64,000 nt of DNA from Stutzerimonas stutzeri KOS6 (GTDB lineage: Bacteria > Pseudomonadota > Gammaproteobacteria > Pseudomonadales > Pseudomonadaceae): positions 35,896 through 99,895 of the forward strand of contig NZ_KK020676.1 of assembly GCF_000307775.2 (NCBI RefSeq). The letters run 5' to 3'. The position numbers and the translations under genes were made by a program. Under the pieces are notes generated by a model. It had not been told where the DNA came from. It ran no database searches and was given only the letters and a program-made list of their open reading frames with translations. Of the stretch, positions 39,116-52,791 are shown piece by piece. Numbering within the stretch: the first letter of the stretch is position 1; each line of letters opens with the position of its first letter.

Positions 39116-39547
39116 TTAACGCTCGCGCCCCGGAGGCGGCTGCAGGACCAGCATCAGGCCACAGAACGCCATGGCCAGAAAGCTGAAACCGGACCAGTAG
39201 AGCGAATCGAACCAGCCGGCTCGCATCAGCATGTGACTGCCAGCCAGCAGCATTGTCGCCACCAGCAACTGCCCGCGGACATCTCGCCACAAGCTGCGAA
39301 TTCCGCTCGCCTGAATCAGCACCAGCGCCTGCAAGGCAGCGCAGAACGCGGCGAGCCCAACCAGCAACGGCCGCAGACTGGCGCCAATCTCCTCCACCAG
39401 CATCGGCGCCAGGCCGATTCGAGCGAGCGCAGGCAACACCAGAAACTGCAACAACCACAGGCCGCCGACCCAGAATGTCTGAGCCAGCTGCCAGGTGATG
39501 ATACCGGCTCGCGCGGGCTGCCGATCAGATATGGCGAACTTCGACAA
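39116..39547 (-). CDS. DUF4149-type membrane protein
   Basis: Up to 143 residues with four hydrophobic helices ([73 protein letters not shown]). The pattern and the position beside greA fit the small DUF4149 inner-membrane proteins. The only start that covers the first helix is TTG 39547, which overlaps the end of greA by 23 bases; no ATG or GTG serves, so the exact start is uncertain. Co-transcribed with greA and carAB. Function unknown. Confidence 0.7.
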   Translation of the reverse strand: MSKFAISDRQPARAGIITWQLAQTFWVGGLWLLQFLVLPALARIGLAPMLVEEIGASLRPLLVGLAAFCAALQALVLIQASGIRSLWRDVRGQLLVATMLLAGSHMLMRAGWFDSLYWSGFSFLAMAFCGLMLVLQPPPGRER

Positions 39548-39997
39548 TCTCGTACTCGATCAGCCCACTGGGCGTCTTGACCGCCACTACACCACCCTCT
39601 TCCTTACCAATCAGCGCACGCGCAATCGGTGAACTCACCGACAGCTTGCCCTGCTTGATATCGGCCTCATCGTCACCGACGATCTGGTAGGTCACCTGCT
39701 CGTCGGTCTCGACGTTGGCGATATCTACGGTGGTACCGAAGATCACCTTGCCGGTCGGCGGGATGCTGGCGATGTCGATGACCTGGGCATTCTGCAAACG
39801 GCCCTCGATATCGCGAACCCGCGCCTCGACCATGCCCTGCTGCTCGCGCGCGGCATGATACTCGGCGTTTTCCTTGAGATCGCCCAGCTCGCGCGCCTCG
39901 GCGATCGCCTGGGTGATCTGCGGACGCAAAACGGTCTTGAGATGCTTGAGTTCGTCTTCCAGAGCGCGAGCACCCTGGATGGTCATTGGAAATTTTG

Positions 39998-40001
<4 letters not shown>
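39525..40001 (-). CDS. greA: Transcription elongation factor GreA
   Basis: 158 residues. It stimulates cleavage of backtracked RNA in stalled RNA polymerase. An N-terminal antiparallel coiled coil ([42 protein letters not shown], split over residues ~10-55) carries the acidic tip D-x-x-E (GDLKENAEY); the C-terminal domain is FKBP-like ([26 protein letters not shown]). Its ATG overlaps the carB stop by four bases (ATGA). Confidence 0.97.
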
Positions 40002-43219
<3,218 letters not shown>

Positions 43220-43249
43220 TTTCGTTACTCGAATCCTTAGGTCAGTCGG

Positions 43250-43391
43250 CGAGTCATCTTGAGAGTTACTGCGCGCCGCCTGGGCTGCGTTGCGCGGTAC
43301 TCACTTCCTCGCCGTACTACCTGTACTGTCTCGTCGTTGCGTTCTGGGCGCCTTGCCCAGACCGCGCTCGCTACACTCTCAAGACGGCTCG
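43250..43391. mobile_element. Candidate MITE/palindromic element between carA and carB
   Basis: About 142 bases bounded by imperfect terminal inverted repeats: CGAGTCATCTTGAGAGT at the left (43250-43266) and, read inward on the other strand, CGAGCCGTCTTGAGAGT at the right (43391-43375). The interior is also partly self-complementary (GCGCGCCGCCTGGGC against GCGCGGTCTGGGC; CCGTACTACCTGTAC in the middle). It starts one base after the carA stop and encodes nothing. It looks like a non-autonomous element or a large REP-type palindrome. Confidence 0.6.
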
Positions 43392-43392
43392 T

Positions 43393-44541
43393 TTACTGTC
43401 GCTTGGCCATGGCTTCGATAAAACGGTCGAACAGCGGCGCGACGTCGTGCGGACCCGGGCTCGCCTCGGGGTGACCCTGGAAGCTGAAGGCCGACTTGTC
43501 GGTACGCTCGATGCCCTGCAGGGTGCCGTCGAACAGCGACTTGTGCGTCGCGCGCACGTTGGCCGGCAGGCTGGCTTCGTCCACGGCGAAGCCATGGTTC
43601 TGACTGGTGATCATCACAACGCCGGTCTTGAGGTCCTGCACCGGATGATTCGCGCCGTGGTGGCCGTTGGGCATCTTCACGGTCTTGGCGCCGGAGGCCA
43701 GGGCCAGCAGCTGGTGGCCGAGGCAGATGCCGAACACCGGAATGTCGGTCTCGAGCACTTCCCGGATCGCCTTGATCGCGTAGTCGCAGGGCTCGGGGTC
43801 ACCCGGGCCGTTGGCCAGGAAGATACCGTCCGGATTCAGCGCAAGGGCTTCGCTGGCAGGCGTCTGCGCCGGCAGCACGGTGACGCGGCAACCGCGAGCG
43901 ACCAGCATGCGCAGGATGTTGTACTTCACGCCGTAGTCGAAAGCGACGACGTGGTACGGCAACTCGCTGGCCGGGATCTCGGCATGGCCGTCATCCTTCA
44001 GGCACCAGACGCTGGAACGCCACTCGTAACGCTCCTTGACGCTGACTTCCTTCGCCAGATCCATGCCCTTGAGGCCCGGAAAGCTACGCGCCAGTTCCAG
44101 CGCCTTCTCTTCGGTAGCATCTTCCCCTGCCAGGATGCAGCCGTTCTGCGCGCCCTTTTCGCGAAGGATGCGCGTCAGGCGGCGGGTATCGATACCCGCA
44201 ATGGCGACGGTACCGTTAGCCTTCAGATAGTCGGGCAGCGACTGCTTGTTACGCCAGTTGCTGGCCAGTAGCGGCAGGTCACGAATGACCAGGCCGGCGG
44301 CCCAGACCTTCCACGACTCAGCGTCTTCCGGCGTCGTCCCGGTGTTGCCGACGTGCGGATAGGTCAGTGTCACGATCTGCTTGGCGTAGGAGGGATCGGT
44401 AAGGATTTCCTGATAGCCGGTCATGGCGGTATTGAACACCACCTCACCAATGGTATGCCCATCGGCGCCGATGGATTCGCCGCGAAAGATGCTGCCGTCG
44501 GCAAGGGCCAGAATGGCAGGCGTAAGGGCTGGCTTAGTCAA
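43393..44541 (-). CDS. carA: Carbamoyl-phosphate synthase small subunit (CarA)
   Basis: 382 residues. The glutaminase subunit that supplies ammonia to CarB. N-terminal CarA domain ([37 protein letters not shown]), C-terminal class I glutamine amidotransferase with nucleophile Cys in VFGICLGHQ, and the His/Glu pair in [14 protein letters not shown]. Translation appears to begin at TTG 44541, with GGGAGG five bases before it; no ATG or GTG stands at the family N-terminus. It is the first gene of carAB(-greA) and its promoter abuts the dapB terminator. Confidence 0.95.
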   Translation of the reverse strand: MTKPALTPAILALADGSIFRGESIGADGHTIGEVVFNTAMTGYQEILTDPSYAKQIVTLTYPHVGNTGTTPEDAESWKVWAAGLVIRDLPLLASNWRNKQSLPDYLKANGTVAIAGIDTRRLTRILREKGAQNGCILAGEDATEEKALELARSFPGLKGMDLAKEVSVKERYEWRSSVWCLKDDGHAEIPASELPYHVVAFDYGVKYNILRMLVARGCRVTVLPAQTPASEALALNPDGIFLANGPGDPEPCDYAIKAIREVLETDIPVFGICLGHQLLALASGAKTVKMPNGHHGANHPVQDLKTGVVMITSQNHGFAVDEASLPANVRATHKSLFDGTLQGIERTDKSAFSFQGHPEASPGPHDVAPLFDRFIEAMAKRQ

Positions 44542-44577
44542 GAGACCTCCCGTAGATCAAGGCTGGAGCAGACGCAG

Positions 44578-44605
44578 ATTGTAAAAAAGCGGGATGACGT
44601 GTGAA
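44578..44605 (-). promoter_or_regulatory. Candidate carA promoter overlapping the dapB terminator
   Basis: On the minus strand TTCACA (44605-44600), 16 bases, TACAAT (44583-44578). The -35 is in the loop region of the dapB terminator hairpin and the -10 uses the last T of its T-run. Predicted start about 44571, leaving a ~30-base leader. Confidence 0.5.
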
Positions 44606-44621
44606 GGTCATCCCGCTTTTT
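44584..44621 (-). terminator. Rho-independent terminator of dapB
   Basis: Fifteen-base-pair perfect stem, AAAAAGCGGGATGAC (44584-44598) with GTCATCCCGCTTTTT (44607-44621), and T-tracts on both strands. Confidence 0.9.
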
Positions 44622-44758
44622 GTTTGATTCATTTCTGCGCAACTTTTAGTGGACACACTAAAGCGGGAAGCTTACATAAAACCGCCTTTACGGTCCAGCC
44701 GAAATAGCCAGCAAGCGCACCCGAACGGGGCGCAGCGCTGCCACACCGCGCAGAAATA

Positions 44759-45589
<831 letters not shown>

Positions 45590-45642
45590 TCAGGCGGCAG
45601 ACGCAGGCATCAAGCCTGTCACCCACCACCCGCGGCCGTCTG

Positions 45643-46773
45643 TCATACATCACCGAAAAAGCGCTTCATACCCTCGAACCAGCCACTGGCCTTGGGCGAA
45701 TGGGAGGTGTCGCCCTGCAGCGTGCCACGAAACTCCTCGAGCATCTCGCGCTGACGCTTGCTCAGGTTGACCGGTGTTTCGACCACCACGCGACACATCA
45801 GATCGCCTGCCGCGCCGCCACGCACCGGGGCCACACCCTTGCCACGCAGACGGAACTGCTTGCCGGTCTGGGTGCCTTCCGGGATCTTCAGCTTGACCCG
45901 ACCATCAAGGGTGGGAACTTCCAACTCACCGCCCAGCGCCGCATCGGCAAAGCTGATCGGCACTTCGCAGTACAGATGCTTGCCGTCACGCTGGAAAATC
46001 GCGTGCTCGCGGACGTTGACCACCACATACAGGTCGCCAGCCGGGCCACCCTGGGTGCCCGCCTCGCCTTCGCCGGACAGGCGAATGCGGTCGCCGGTAT
46101 CCACCCCTGGCGGCACCTTGACCGAGAGTGTCTTCTGCTCTTCCACGCGCCCCTGCCCATGGCAACTGCTGCACGGATCGGAAATCATCTTGCCGCTGCC
46201 GTGGCAGCGCGGGCAGGTCTGCTGCACCGAGAAGAAGCCCTGCTGCATGCGCACCTGACCGATGCCACCGCAGGTGGTACAGGTCACCGGGCTGGTGCCC
46301 TTCTTCGCGCCGGTGCCATCGCAGGGCTTGCACTCGACCAGAGTCGGCACGCGAATGGTGACCGTGGTGCCACGCACCGCCTCTTCCAGGTCCAGCTCCA
46401 GCGTATAGCGCAGATCGCTGCCACGCTGGGCGCCGCCACGGCCACCGCCGCGACCGCCATTGAAGAAGTCACTGAACACATCGCCGAAGATGTCGGAGAA
46501 ATTGGCGCCGCCATACCCCGCCCCAGCCGCGCCCGCCCCCATCTGAGGATCGACGCCGGCATGCCCGTACTGATCGTAGGCAGCCCGCTTGCTCGGGTCG
46601 GAGAGCACTTCATAGGCCTCGTTGGCCTCCTTGAAGGCGTCCTCAGCCGCCTTGTCCCCCGGATTGCGGTCGGGGTGATGCTTCATCGCAAGACGTCGAT
46701 AAGCCTTTTTCAGCTCCGCCTCGCTGGCACCGCGCTCGACACCCAGCACCTCATAAAAATCGCGTTTGGCCAT
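45643..46773 (-). CDS. dnaJ: Chaperone protein DnaJ
   Basis: 376 residues. DnaK co-chaperone. J domain (residues 1-70) with the HPD motif in [10 protein letters not shown], a Gly/Phe-rich linker (~75-120, [11 protein letters not shown]), the zinc region with four CxxCxGxG repeats ([32 protein letters not shown]) and the substrate-binding C-terminal domains. A full type I DnaJ. It follows dnaK in grpE-dnaK-dnaJ order; the dnaK-dnaJ gap has hairpins that may set their ratio. Confidence 0.97.
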   Translation of the reverse strand: MAKRDFYEVLGVERGASEAELKKAYRRLAMKHHPDRNPGDKAAEDAFKEANEAYEVLSDPSKRAAYDQYGHAGVDPQMGAGAAGAGYGGANFSDIFGDVFSDFFNGGRGGGRGGAQRGSDLRYTLELDLEEAVRGTTVTIRVPTLVECKPCDGTGAKKGTSPVTCTTCGGIGQVRMQQGFFSVQQTCPRCHGSGKMISDPCSSCHGQGRVEEQKTLSVKVPPGVDTGDRIRLSGEGEAGTQGGPAGDLYVVVNVREHAIFQRDGKHLYCEVPISFADAALGGELEVPTLDGRVKLKIPEGTQTGKQFRLRGKGVAPVRGGAAGDLMCRVVVETPVNLSKRQREMLEEFRGTLQGDTSHSPKASGWFEGMKRFFGDV

Positions 46774-46816
46774 AACTATCCTGAACCCTCAATTTCATGC
46801 CTTCCAGACACGCCGA

Positions 46817-46870
46817 CGCGGGAGCAAGCCCCCGCGTGGCGGTCGCGCCCGCCCCGGACAGCGTCGGGGC
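46817..46870. repeat. REP-like palindrome plus hairpin in the dnaK-dnaJ gap
   Basis: CGCGGGAGCAAGCCCCCGCG at 46817-46836 and GCCCCG-GACAGCGT-CGGGGC at 46851-46870. The first looks like a REP core. Neither has a T-tract; both could stabilise the 3' end of dnaK mRNA. Confidence 0.55.
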
Positions 46871-46896
46871 GAGCTGGAGCGGAAGCAAGCCAGGGC

Positions 46897-48810
46897 TTAC
46901 TTGTTGTCCTTGACCTCTTCGAACTCGGCATCGACCACGTCGTCACCCGGCTTGCCCTGCTCGCCGGCCGACTGGGCCTCGCCTGCCTGGGCCTGCTCGG
47001 CGTACATCTTCTGCGCCACCGGAGTCGAGGCCTGGGAAACCGCGGCGATCTTGGCTTCGATTTCGGCCTTGTCGTCGCCCTTGATGGCCGCCTCCAGCTC
47101 GCCGAGCGCCTTCTCTATCGCCGCCTTGTCCTCATCGCTGGCCTTGTCACCGGCTTCGGTCAGCATCTTGCGGGTGGCGTGAACCAGCTGATCACCCTGG
47201 TTGCGCGCTGTCGCCAGCTCTTCGAACTTGCGGTCTTCCTCGGCATTGGCCTCGGCATCGCGGACCATCTGCTCGATCTCCTCCTCGGACAGACCCGAGT
47301 TGGCCTTGATCACGATGGACTGCTGCTTGCCGGTGGCCTTGTCCTTGGCGGACACGTGCAGGATGCCGTTGGCGTCGATGTCGAACGTGACCTCGATCTG
47401 CGGCATGCCACGCGGGGCCGGCGGGATCTCGGCCAGGTCGAAACGACCCAGCGACTTGTTCTGCGCCGCCTGCTTGCGCTCACCCTGCAGCACGTGAATG
47501 GTCACGGCGCTCTGGTTGTCGTCGGCAGTGGAGAACACCTGCGACTTCTTGGTCGGGATGGTGGTGTTCTTCTCTATCAGCGGCGTCATCACACCACCCA
47601 GGGTTTCGATACCCAGGGTCAGCGGAGAGACGTCCAGCAGCAGCACGTCCTTGACGTCGCCGGCCAGTACCGCGCCCTGAATGGCAGCGCCCATGGCGAC
47701 GGCTTCGTCCGGATTGACGTCCTTGCGTGCTTCCTTGCCGAAGAACTCGGCGACCTTCTGCTGCACCAGCGGCATGCGGGTCTGACCACCGACCAGGATC
47801 ACGTCGTCAATTTTGGAAACGTCGACACCGGCATCCTTCAGCGCGATACGGCAAGGCTCGATGGTGCGCTGCACCAGATCCTCGACCAGCGCTTCCAGCT
47901 TGGCGCGGGAGATCTTCACGTTCAGGTGCTTCGGACCGGTCGAGTCTGCGGTGATGTACGGCAGGTTGACGTCGGTCTGCTGGCTGGAAGACAGCTCGAT
48001 CTTGGCCTTCTCGGCGGCTTCCTTCAGGCGCTGCATGGCCAGCGGGTCGCCCTTGAGGTTCATGCCGGTTTCTTTCTTGAACTCGTCGACAAGGTAGTCG
48101 ATCAGGCGAATATCGAAGTCTTCACCACCGAGGAAGGTGTCACCGTTGGTGGCCAGCACTTCGAACTGGTGCTCGCCGTCGACTTCGGCAATCTCGATCA
48201 CCGACACGTCGAAGGTACCGCCACCCAGGTCATAGACGATCACAGTGTGGTCGCCCTTGGCCTTGTCCATGCCATAGGCCAGCGCCGCCGCGGTGGGCTC
48301 GTTGATGATGCGCTTGACGTCCAGGCCGGCGATGCGACCGGCATCCTTGGTAGCCTGGCGCTGACTGTCGTTGAAGTAGGCCGGAACGGTGATTACCGCT
48401 TCGGTCACCGGCTCACCGAGATAGTCCTCGGCGGTCTTCTTCATCTTCTTCAGGATTTCCGCGGAGATCTGCGGCGGCGCCATCTTCTGGCCATTCACCT
48501 CGACCCAGGCGTCGCTGTTGTCCGCCTTGACGATCTTGTAAGGGACCATCTGGATGTCTTTCTGCACCACTTCTTCGTCGAAGCGGCGGCCGATCAGACG
48601 CTTCACCGCGTACAGGGTGTTGTGCGGATTGGTCACTGCCTGACGCTTGGCCGACTGGCCAACCAGGATCTCGCCATCGTTTGCATACGCGATGATCGAC
48701 GGAGTGGTACGGCCGCCTTCGGCGTTTTCAATAACCTTGGCCTTGCCGTTTTCCAGAATCGAGACACAGGAGTTGGTGGTCCCCAGGTCGATACCGATGA
48801 TCTTGCCCAT
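46897..48810 (-). CDS. dnaK: Chaperone protein DnaK (Hsp70)
   Basis: 637 residues. ATPase domain with [13 protein letters not shown] at residues 5-17, the [18 protein letters not shown] and [14 protein letters not shown] signatures and [11 protein letters not shown]; conserved linker [16 protein letters not shown]; substrate domain; and a C-terminal helical lid ending with an EFEEVKDNK tail. Works with DnaJ and GrpE in folding and in control of sigma-32. Preceded by a strong sigma-32 promoter candidate overlapping the end of grpE. Confidence 0.98.
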   Translation of the reverse strand: MGKIIGIDLGTTNSCVSILENGKAKVIENAEGGRTTPSIIAYANDGEILVGQSAKRQAVTNPHNTLYAVKRLIGRRFDEEVVQKDIQMVPYKIVKADNSDAWVEVNGQKMAPPQISAEILKKMKKTAEDYLGEPVTEAVITVPAYFNDSQRQATKDAGRIAGLDVKRIINEPTAAALAYGMDKAKGDHTVIVYDLGGGTFDVSVIEIAEVDGEHQFEVLATNGDTFLGGEDFDIRLIDYLVDEFKKETGMNLKGDPLAMQRLKEAAEKAKIELSSSQQTDVNLPYITADSTGPKHLNVKISRAKLEALVEDLVQRTIEPCRIALKDAGVDVSKIDDVILVGGQTRMPLVQQKVAEFFGKEARKDVNPDEAVAMGAAIQGAVLAGDVKDVLLLDVSPLTLGIETLGGVMTPLIEKNTTIPTKKSQVFSTADDNQSAVTIHVLQGERKQAAQNKSLGRFDLAEIPPAPRGMPQIEVTFDIDANGILHVSAKDKATGKQQSIVIKANSGLSEEEIEQMVRDAEANAEEDRKFEELATARNQGDQLVHATRKMLTEAGDKASDEDKAAIEKALGELEAAIKGDDKAEIEAKIAAVSQASTPVAQKMYAEQAQAGEAQSAGEQGKPGDDVVDAEFEEVKDNK

Positions 48811-48884
48811 TTAATCGCTCTCCAAATTTCGATTGGTCCGCGCCTGTCTACCGGCTGCGGGTAACACAAAAACGCTTGGCTACC

Positions 48885-48912
48885 AGATGGGGGTGGGTAA
48901 CCGGATTTCAAG
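48885..48912 (-). promoter_or_regulatory. Sigma-32 heat-shock promoter of dnaK
   Basis: On the minus strand CTTGAAA (48912-48906), 13 bases, CCCCATCT (48892-48885). This is near the sigma-32 consensus. The -35 contains the TGA stop of grpE (48910-48908). Confidence 0.8.
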
Positions 48913-49477
48913 CCTTCTCGTCGATGGAAGGCGGCGCCTCGGCCGGCGCCTTGCTGACCACGACCATTGCCGGACGCAGCAGGCGGCCGTTGAGCAGATA
49001 ACCTTTCTGGAACACCTTGAGCACGCTGCCTGGCTCGACATGAGTACTTTCTTCCATGGCCATGGCCTGGTGATGCTCGGGATTGAACGGCTCACCATGG
49101 GGATCCAGCTGTTCCAGCTGGTGACGCGCCAGGGTATCGAGCAGCAGCTTGAGGGTCAGTTCGACGCCCTCGCGCATCGGCTTGACGGCTTCATCGTCCG
49201 GATTGGAAAGCTCGAGACCGCGCTCCAGGCTGTCGGCAACGCCCAGCAGGTCACCGGCGAACTTCTCCAGCGCGAACTTGTGCGCCTTTTCAATATCCTG
49301 CTCGGCGCGCCGGCGGATGTTCTGCAACTCCGCCGCCACCCGCAAGGACTGATCCTGCGCAGCAGCCAACTGCTCTTCCAGCGACTGCACGCGAGCCGCC
49401 AGATCCTCGGCTACGTCCGCTTCCGAATGCTCAGGCGCTTCCGGGTTCTGGTTATCCAGGTTCTGCTCGTCGGCCAT
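48908..49477 (-). CDS. grpE: Nucleotide exchange factor GrpE
   Basis: 189 residues from ATG 49477, preceded by GGAGG. It releases ADP from DnaK. A long N-terminal coiled coil ([40 protein letters not shown], split over ~25-70), then the four-helix and beta-wing domain with [39 protein letters not shown]. Upstream in-frame codons are not GrpE-like. First gene of grpE-dnaK-dnaJ and divergent from recN. Confidence 0.97.
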   Translation of the reverse strand: MADEQNLDNQNPEAPEHSEADVAEDLAARVQSLEEQLAAAQDQSLRVAAELQNIRRRAEQDIEKAHKFALEKFAGDLLGVADSLERGLELSNPDDEAVKPMREGVELTLKLLLDTLARHQLEQLDPHGEPFNPEHHQAMAMEESTHVEPGSVLKVFQKGYLLNGRLLRPAMVVVSKAPAEAPPSIDEKA

Positions 49478-49528
49478 GGGCCCTCCTCTCTGCACGATCA
49501 GCGGGCGGCAAACCCGCGCTTGTGCCGC

Positions 49529-49559
49529 TATATGGGGGCAGGAAAAACCGGGTTCAAGG
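49529..49559 (-). promoter_or_regulatory. Sigma-32 heat-shock promoter of grpE
   Basis: On the minus strand CTTGAA (49558-49553) and CCCCATATA (49537-49529) with a 14-15 base spacer, about 50 bases before the grpE ATG. Confidence 0.8.
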
Positions 49560-49639
49560 GTACGAAGCAAAGTGCAGCCAGCGAAATGACAGGCAACCGC
49601 ACATTCATCCTTCAGAGCTTGTAGCAAGCGCGAAAACCA

Positions 49640-49655
49640 CTGTATAAATAGCCAG
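49640..49655 (+). promoter_or_regulatory. Candidate LexA box and -10 of recN
   Basis: CTGTATAAATAGCCAG, a CTG-N10-CAG LexA-type site, overlaps TATAAA, a likely -10 element, 25 bases before the recN ATG. recN is an SOS gene in many bacteria. Confidence 0.65.
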
Positions 49656-49679
49656 CCACGCAACCCGGGAGCCTTTGTC

Positions 49680-51353
49680 ATGCTGGTTCATCTATCGGTT
49701 CACAACTACGCCATCGTCGAACACCTGGACCTCGAGCTGAAGCGAGGCATGAGCGTAATCAGCGGCGAAACCGGCGCCGGCAAGTCGATCATGCTCGACG
49801 CCCTCGGCCTGACGCTGGGCGACCGCGCCGACAGCAGCGTGGTGCGGATCGGTGCAGACAAGGCGGACATCCTCGCCAGTTTCGACCTGGACGATATTCC
49901 CGATGCTCGCGCCTGGCTGGCCGAACGCGACATGGAAAGCGATGGCCCCTGCATCCTGCGGCGCGTGATCACCGCCGAAGGCCGCTCGCGTGGCTATATC
50001 AACGGCACACCCTGCCCACAGGGCGATCTCAAGGCCCTGGGTGAACTGCTGATCGACATTCACGGCCAGCATGAGCACCAGTCGCTGCTGAAGACCGACA
50101 CCCATCGCCGCCTGCTCGACGAGTACAGCGGCAGCCAGGAACTGGCGCGACAGGTACAGCTGGCTGCACAGCGCTGGCGGCAGACCCGCCAGACACTGGA
50201 GCGACTGAGCAATAGTGGCGACGAACAGCGCGCACGCCACCAGTTGCTCAGCTATCAGCTGGAGGAGCTGGAGAACCTGGCGCTGGGCGAGAACGAACTG
50301 GAACAGCTGGAGCAGGAACACAAGAACCTGGCCAACGCCGGGCAGTTGCTCGGCGCCTGCCGCCAGGTCATGGACCTGTGCAGCGAGAGCGATGCCGGCA
50401 ACGTACTGTCGGCACTGACCAGTAGCCTGCAACGCCTGACAGCCTTCCAGAACCAGCCGCAAGCCCTGACCGAAGCGGTCAACCTGCTGGCCAGCGCGCA
50501 AATCCAGGTCGAAGAAGCCATCGGCGAACTGAATCGCTTCGTCGATCACTTCGATGCCGATCCCGAGCGTCAGCAGGCGCTGGAAGAACGTCTGGACACT
50601 ATCTATACCCTGGCGCGCAAGCACCGTGTACAACCGACCGAACTGCCCGGCCTGCACCTGCAACTACTGGAAGAGCTGGAGAGCCTCAACGCCGATGACG
50701 AGGCCGTCGAGCGCCTCGGCGAAGAGCTGGCCGCCTACGCTCGCCACTACGAAGAAAAGGCCGGCGAACTCAGCCGCATGCGCCAGGCCGCGGCCGAGCA
50801 GCTGGCGAATTCGGTGGAACTGGAGATTCAGCGCCTGGGCATGCCCGGCGGCCGATTCAGCGTGCAGCTCAAGCGCGCAGCGGACGGCGAATACATGCCC
50901 TACGGACTGGAGCAGGTGGAATTCCTGGTCAGCGCCAACCCGGGCCAGCCACTGCGCCCGCTGGCCAAGGTCGCGTCGGGCGGCGAACTGTCGCGCATCA
51001 GCCTGGCGATCCAGGTGATCACCGCGCAGACCTCTCGCGTTCCCACCCTGGTATTCGATGAAGTCGATGTCGGCATCGGCGGCCCGACCGCCGAGATCGT
51101 CGGCCAACTGCTGCGCCGGCTTGGCGAACGCGGCCAGGTCCTGACCGTCACCCATCTGCCACAGGTCGCCGCACAAGGGCATCATCACCTGTTCGTGCAC
51201 AAGGCCCGCGGCACCGACGAAACCCGCACCGCCGTTACCGAACTGGATCAGGCCGGGCGCGTCGAGGAAATCGCACGGATGCTCGGCGGCGTCGACCTCA
51301 CCGAGCAATCGCTGGCGCATGCCCGGCAGATGGTCACCTCTGCGCAGGCATGA
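49680..51353 (+). CDS. recN: DNA repair protein RecN
   Basis: 557 residues. An SMC-like ATPase that acts early in double-strand break repair. N-terminal Walker A GETGAGKS at 29-36, two long coiled-coil arms (about 155-375) around a short hinge, ABC signature [13 protein letters not shown] and Walker [12 protein letters not shown] in the C-terminal half, then the H-loop VTHLPQVAA. Length is as usual. It is divergent from grpE and convergent with fur; a LexA-type site precedes it. Confidence 0.96.
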   Translation: MLVHLSVHNYAIVEHLDLELKRGMSVISGETGAGKSIMLDALGLTLGDRADSSVVRIGADKADILASFDLDDIPDARAWLAERDMESDGPCILRRVITAEGRSRGYINGTPCPQGDLKALGELLIDIHGQHEHQSLLKTDTHRRLLDEYSGSQELARQVQLAAQRWRQTRQTLERLSNSGDEQRARHQLLSYQLEELENLALGENELEQLEQEHKNLANAGQLLGACRQVMDLCSESDAGNVLSALTSSLQRLTAFQNQPQALTEAVNLLASAQIQVEEAIGELNRFVDHFDADPERQQALEERLDTIYTLARKHRVQPTELPGLHLQLLEELESLNADDEAVERLGEELAAYARHYEEKAGELSRMRQAAAEQLANSVELEIQRLGMPGGRFSVQLKRAADGEYMPYGLEQVEFLVSANPGQPLRPLAKVASGGELSRISLAIQVITAQTSRVPTLVFDEVDVGIGGPTAEIVGQLLRRLGERGQVLTVTHLPQVAAQGHHHLFVHKARGTDETRTAVTELDQAGRVEEIARMLGGVDLTEQSLAHARQMVTSAQA

Positions 51354-51373
51354 CACCTCCGGCGGACAGGCAC

Positions 51374-51400
51374 AAAAAAGGCGGCCCGCAGCCGCCTTTT
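51374..51400. terminator. Bidirectional terminator between recN and fur
   Basis: AAAAGGCGGC-CCGCA-GCCGCCTTTT: ten base pairs with A- and T-tracts on both sides. Confidence 0.85.
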
Positions 51401-51414
51401 AACGCACCGTCGGA

Positions 51415-51819
51415 TCAGTCCTTCTTGCGCACGTAGAGCACCAGATTGTGATCCACCAGCTCGTAGCCGTGGCGCTTGACGATTTCCTTCTGCAGCTTCT
51501 CGATCTCGGAATCGAAGAATTCGATGACATCGCCGCTATCGACGCAGACCATGTGATCGTGATGCCCGCTGTCGGCCAGTTCGAAGACGGCGTGACCACC
51601 GTCGAAGTTGTGCCGAACTACCAGGCCGGCCGCCTCGAACTGCGTCAGCACGCGATAGACCGTAGCCAGCCCGACATCCTCACCGGCCTCCATCAATGCC
51701 TTGTAGACGTCCTCGGCACTCATGTGACGGCGGTCCGTCGTGTCCAGCATCTGCAGGATCTTGACCCGCGGCAGGGTTACCTTGAGACCAGCTTTACGTA
51801 GTTCGCTATTTTCGACCAT
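51415..51819 (-). CDS. fur: Ferric uptake regulator Fur
   Basis: 134 residues from ATG 51819. Iron-responsive repressor. Winged-helix N-terminal domain ([14 protein letters not shown]...[36 protein letters not shown]), the metal sites in [15 protein letters not shown] and [15 protein letters not shown], and a C-terminal dimerisation part ending in RKKD. It lacks the C-terminal cysteine pairs of E. coli Fur, as other Pseudomonas Fur proteins do. It is divergent from bamE across about 95 bases. Confidence 0.97.
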   Translation of the reverse strand: MVENSELRKAGLKVTLPRVKILQMLDTTDRRHMSAEDVYKALMEAGEDVGLATVYRVLTQFEAAGLVVRHNFDGGHAVFELADSGHHDHMVCVDSGDVIEFFDSEIEKLQKEIVKRHGYELVDHNLVLYVRKKD

Positions 51820-51914
51820 GGTTGGCTTTCTCGCTGCTGCTGTTTCGCAGCCTCCTTCAATACGGGTATGATCCGGGTTCTTTGCCCAGCCAAGATAGTG
51901 GAAGTCACCCACCG

Positions 51915-52430
51915 ATGCAAAACACCAAGCTCATGCTGACCAGCCTTACCTTCGCAGGGCTGTTCGCACTCGCCGGTTGTTCATTTCCCGGGGTTTACAA
52001 GGTCGACATTCAACAGGGCAATGTCGTCACGCAGGACATGATAGACCAGTTGCGCCCCGGAATGACCCGCCAGCAGGTGCGGTTTATCATGGGCAACCCG
52101 CTGATCACCGACACCTTCCACGCCAACCGCTGGGACTACCTGTACAGCATCCAGCCCGGCGGCAGTGCACGCCAGCAGGAGCGCGTCAGCCTGGTGTTCA
52201 ACGCGAACGACCAACTGGCAGGCCTGGCCGGCGATTTCATGCCCGGCGTAAGTCGCGACGAGCAGATCCTTGGCCGCGATGCACAGGCCCCGGCCACTGC
52301 GCCTGCAGCCAAGCCAAGCCAGCCAGAAGAACGCCCTGCGCCCGGCTCGCTGCTGGAGCAGATCCAGCGTGAAGTGGACGAAGCCGAACCCGTTCCGGTA
52401 CCGATTCCCGAACCACTGGAAACCGAATAA
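51915..52430 (+). CDS. bamE: Outer membrane assembly lipoprotein BamE (OmlA)
   Basis: 171 residues from ATG 51915. Lipoprotein subunit of the BAM complex for outer-membrane beta-barrel insertion. Signal peptide with lipobox LAGC, lipidated Cys at residue 22. SmpA/OmlA domain: [36 protein letters not shown], and RWDYLYSI. The C-terminal tail is Pro/Glu-rich and longer than in E. coli. Also known as omlA beside fur in Pseudomonas. The in-frame codons upstream overlap the fur promoter. Confidence 0.95.
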   Translation: MQNTKLMLTSLTFAGLFALAGCSFPGVYKVDIQQGNVVTQDMIDQLRPGMTRQQVRFIMGNPLITDTFHANRWDYLYSIQPGGSARQQERVSLVFNANDQLAGLAGDFMPGVSRDEQILGRDAQAPATAPAAKPSQPEERPAPGSLLEQIQREVDEAEPVPVPIPEPLETE

Positions 52431-52434
52431 AACA

Positions 52435-52464
52435 ACGCCCGGCAAGTCCGGGCGTCTTTTATTT
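52435..52464. terminator. Bidirectional terminator between bamE and rnfH
   Basis: ACGCCCGG-CAAGT-CCGGGCGT, followed by CTTTTATTT; on the other strand by TGTTTTATT. Confidence 0.85.
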
Positions 52465-52476
52465 AACAGGCTTGGC

Positions 52477-52791
52477 TCAGGCGTCGTCGGACTTGTTCTT
52501 CGCCGCCCGCGCGGCACGCTGCTTGCGTACTTCCTTCGGGTCGGCGATCAACGGCCGATAGATTTCCACACGCTCCCCCTCCTCGAGCGTGCGCTCCTCG
52601 GGCTTCGCCACGGCCTTGCCGAAAATGCCCAGCGGCGCAGCAGCGAGGTCGAGCCCAGGAAAATCCGCATCCAGCCCCGAACGCAGCGCAGCCTCGCGCA
52701 TGCTGGTACCGGCGGGCACGGTCATCCGCAAAAGCTTCTGCCTGTCGGCCAGGGCATAGACCACTTCGACCGCAATCGACTGCTTATCCAT
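52477..52791 (-). CDS. rnfH: RnfH family ubiquitin-fold protein
   Basis: 104 residues from ATG 52791. A small beta-grasp protein (IAVEVVYALADRQKLLRMTVPAGTSMREAALRSG, split; ...LGIFGKAV...LEEGERVEIYRPLIADPKEVRKQRA). It is the partner gene of ratA (formerly ratB/yfjF). Its job is not established. Its start overlaps the ratA stop by eight bases. The C-terminus is Lys/Arg-rich. Confidence 0.93.
   Translation of the reverse strand: MDKQSIAVEVVYALADRQKLLRMTVPAGTSMREAALRSGLDADFPGLDLAAAPLGIFGKAVAKPEERTLEEGERVEIYRPLIADPKEVRKQRAARAAKNKSDDA

Noticed and set aside
45700..48864. A 1054-codon open frame on the plus strand across dnaJ and dnaK
   Set aside because: Antisense to two clearly conserved genes; such long open frames arise from third-position GC bias. 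No ribosome site or recognisable domain.
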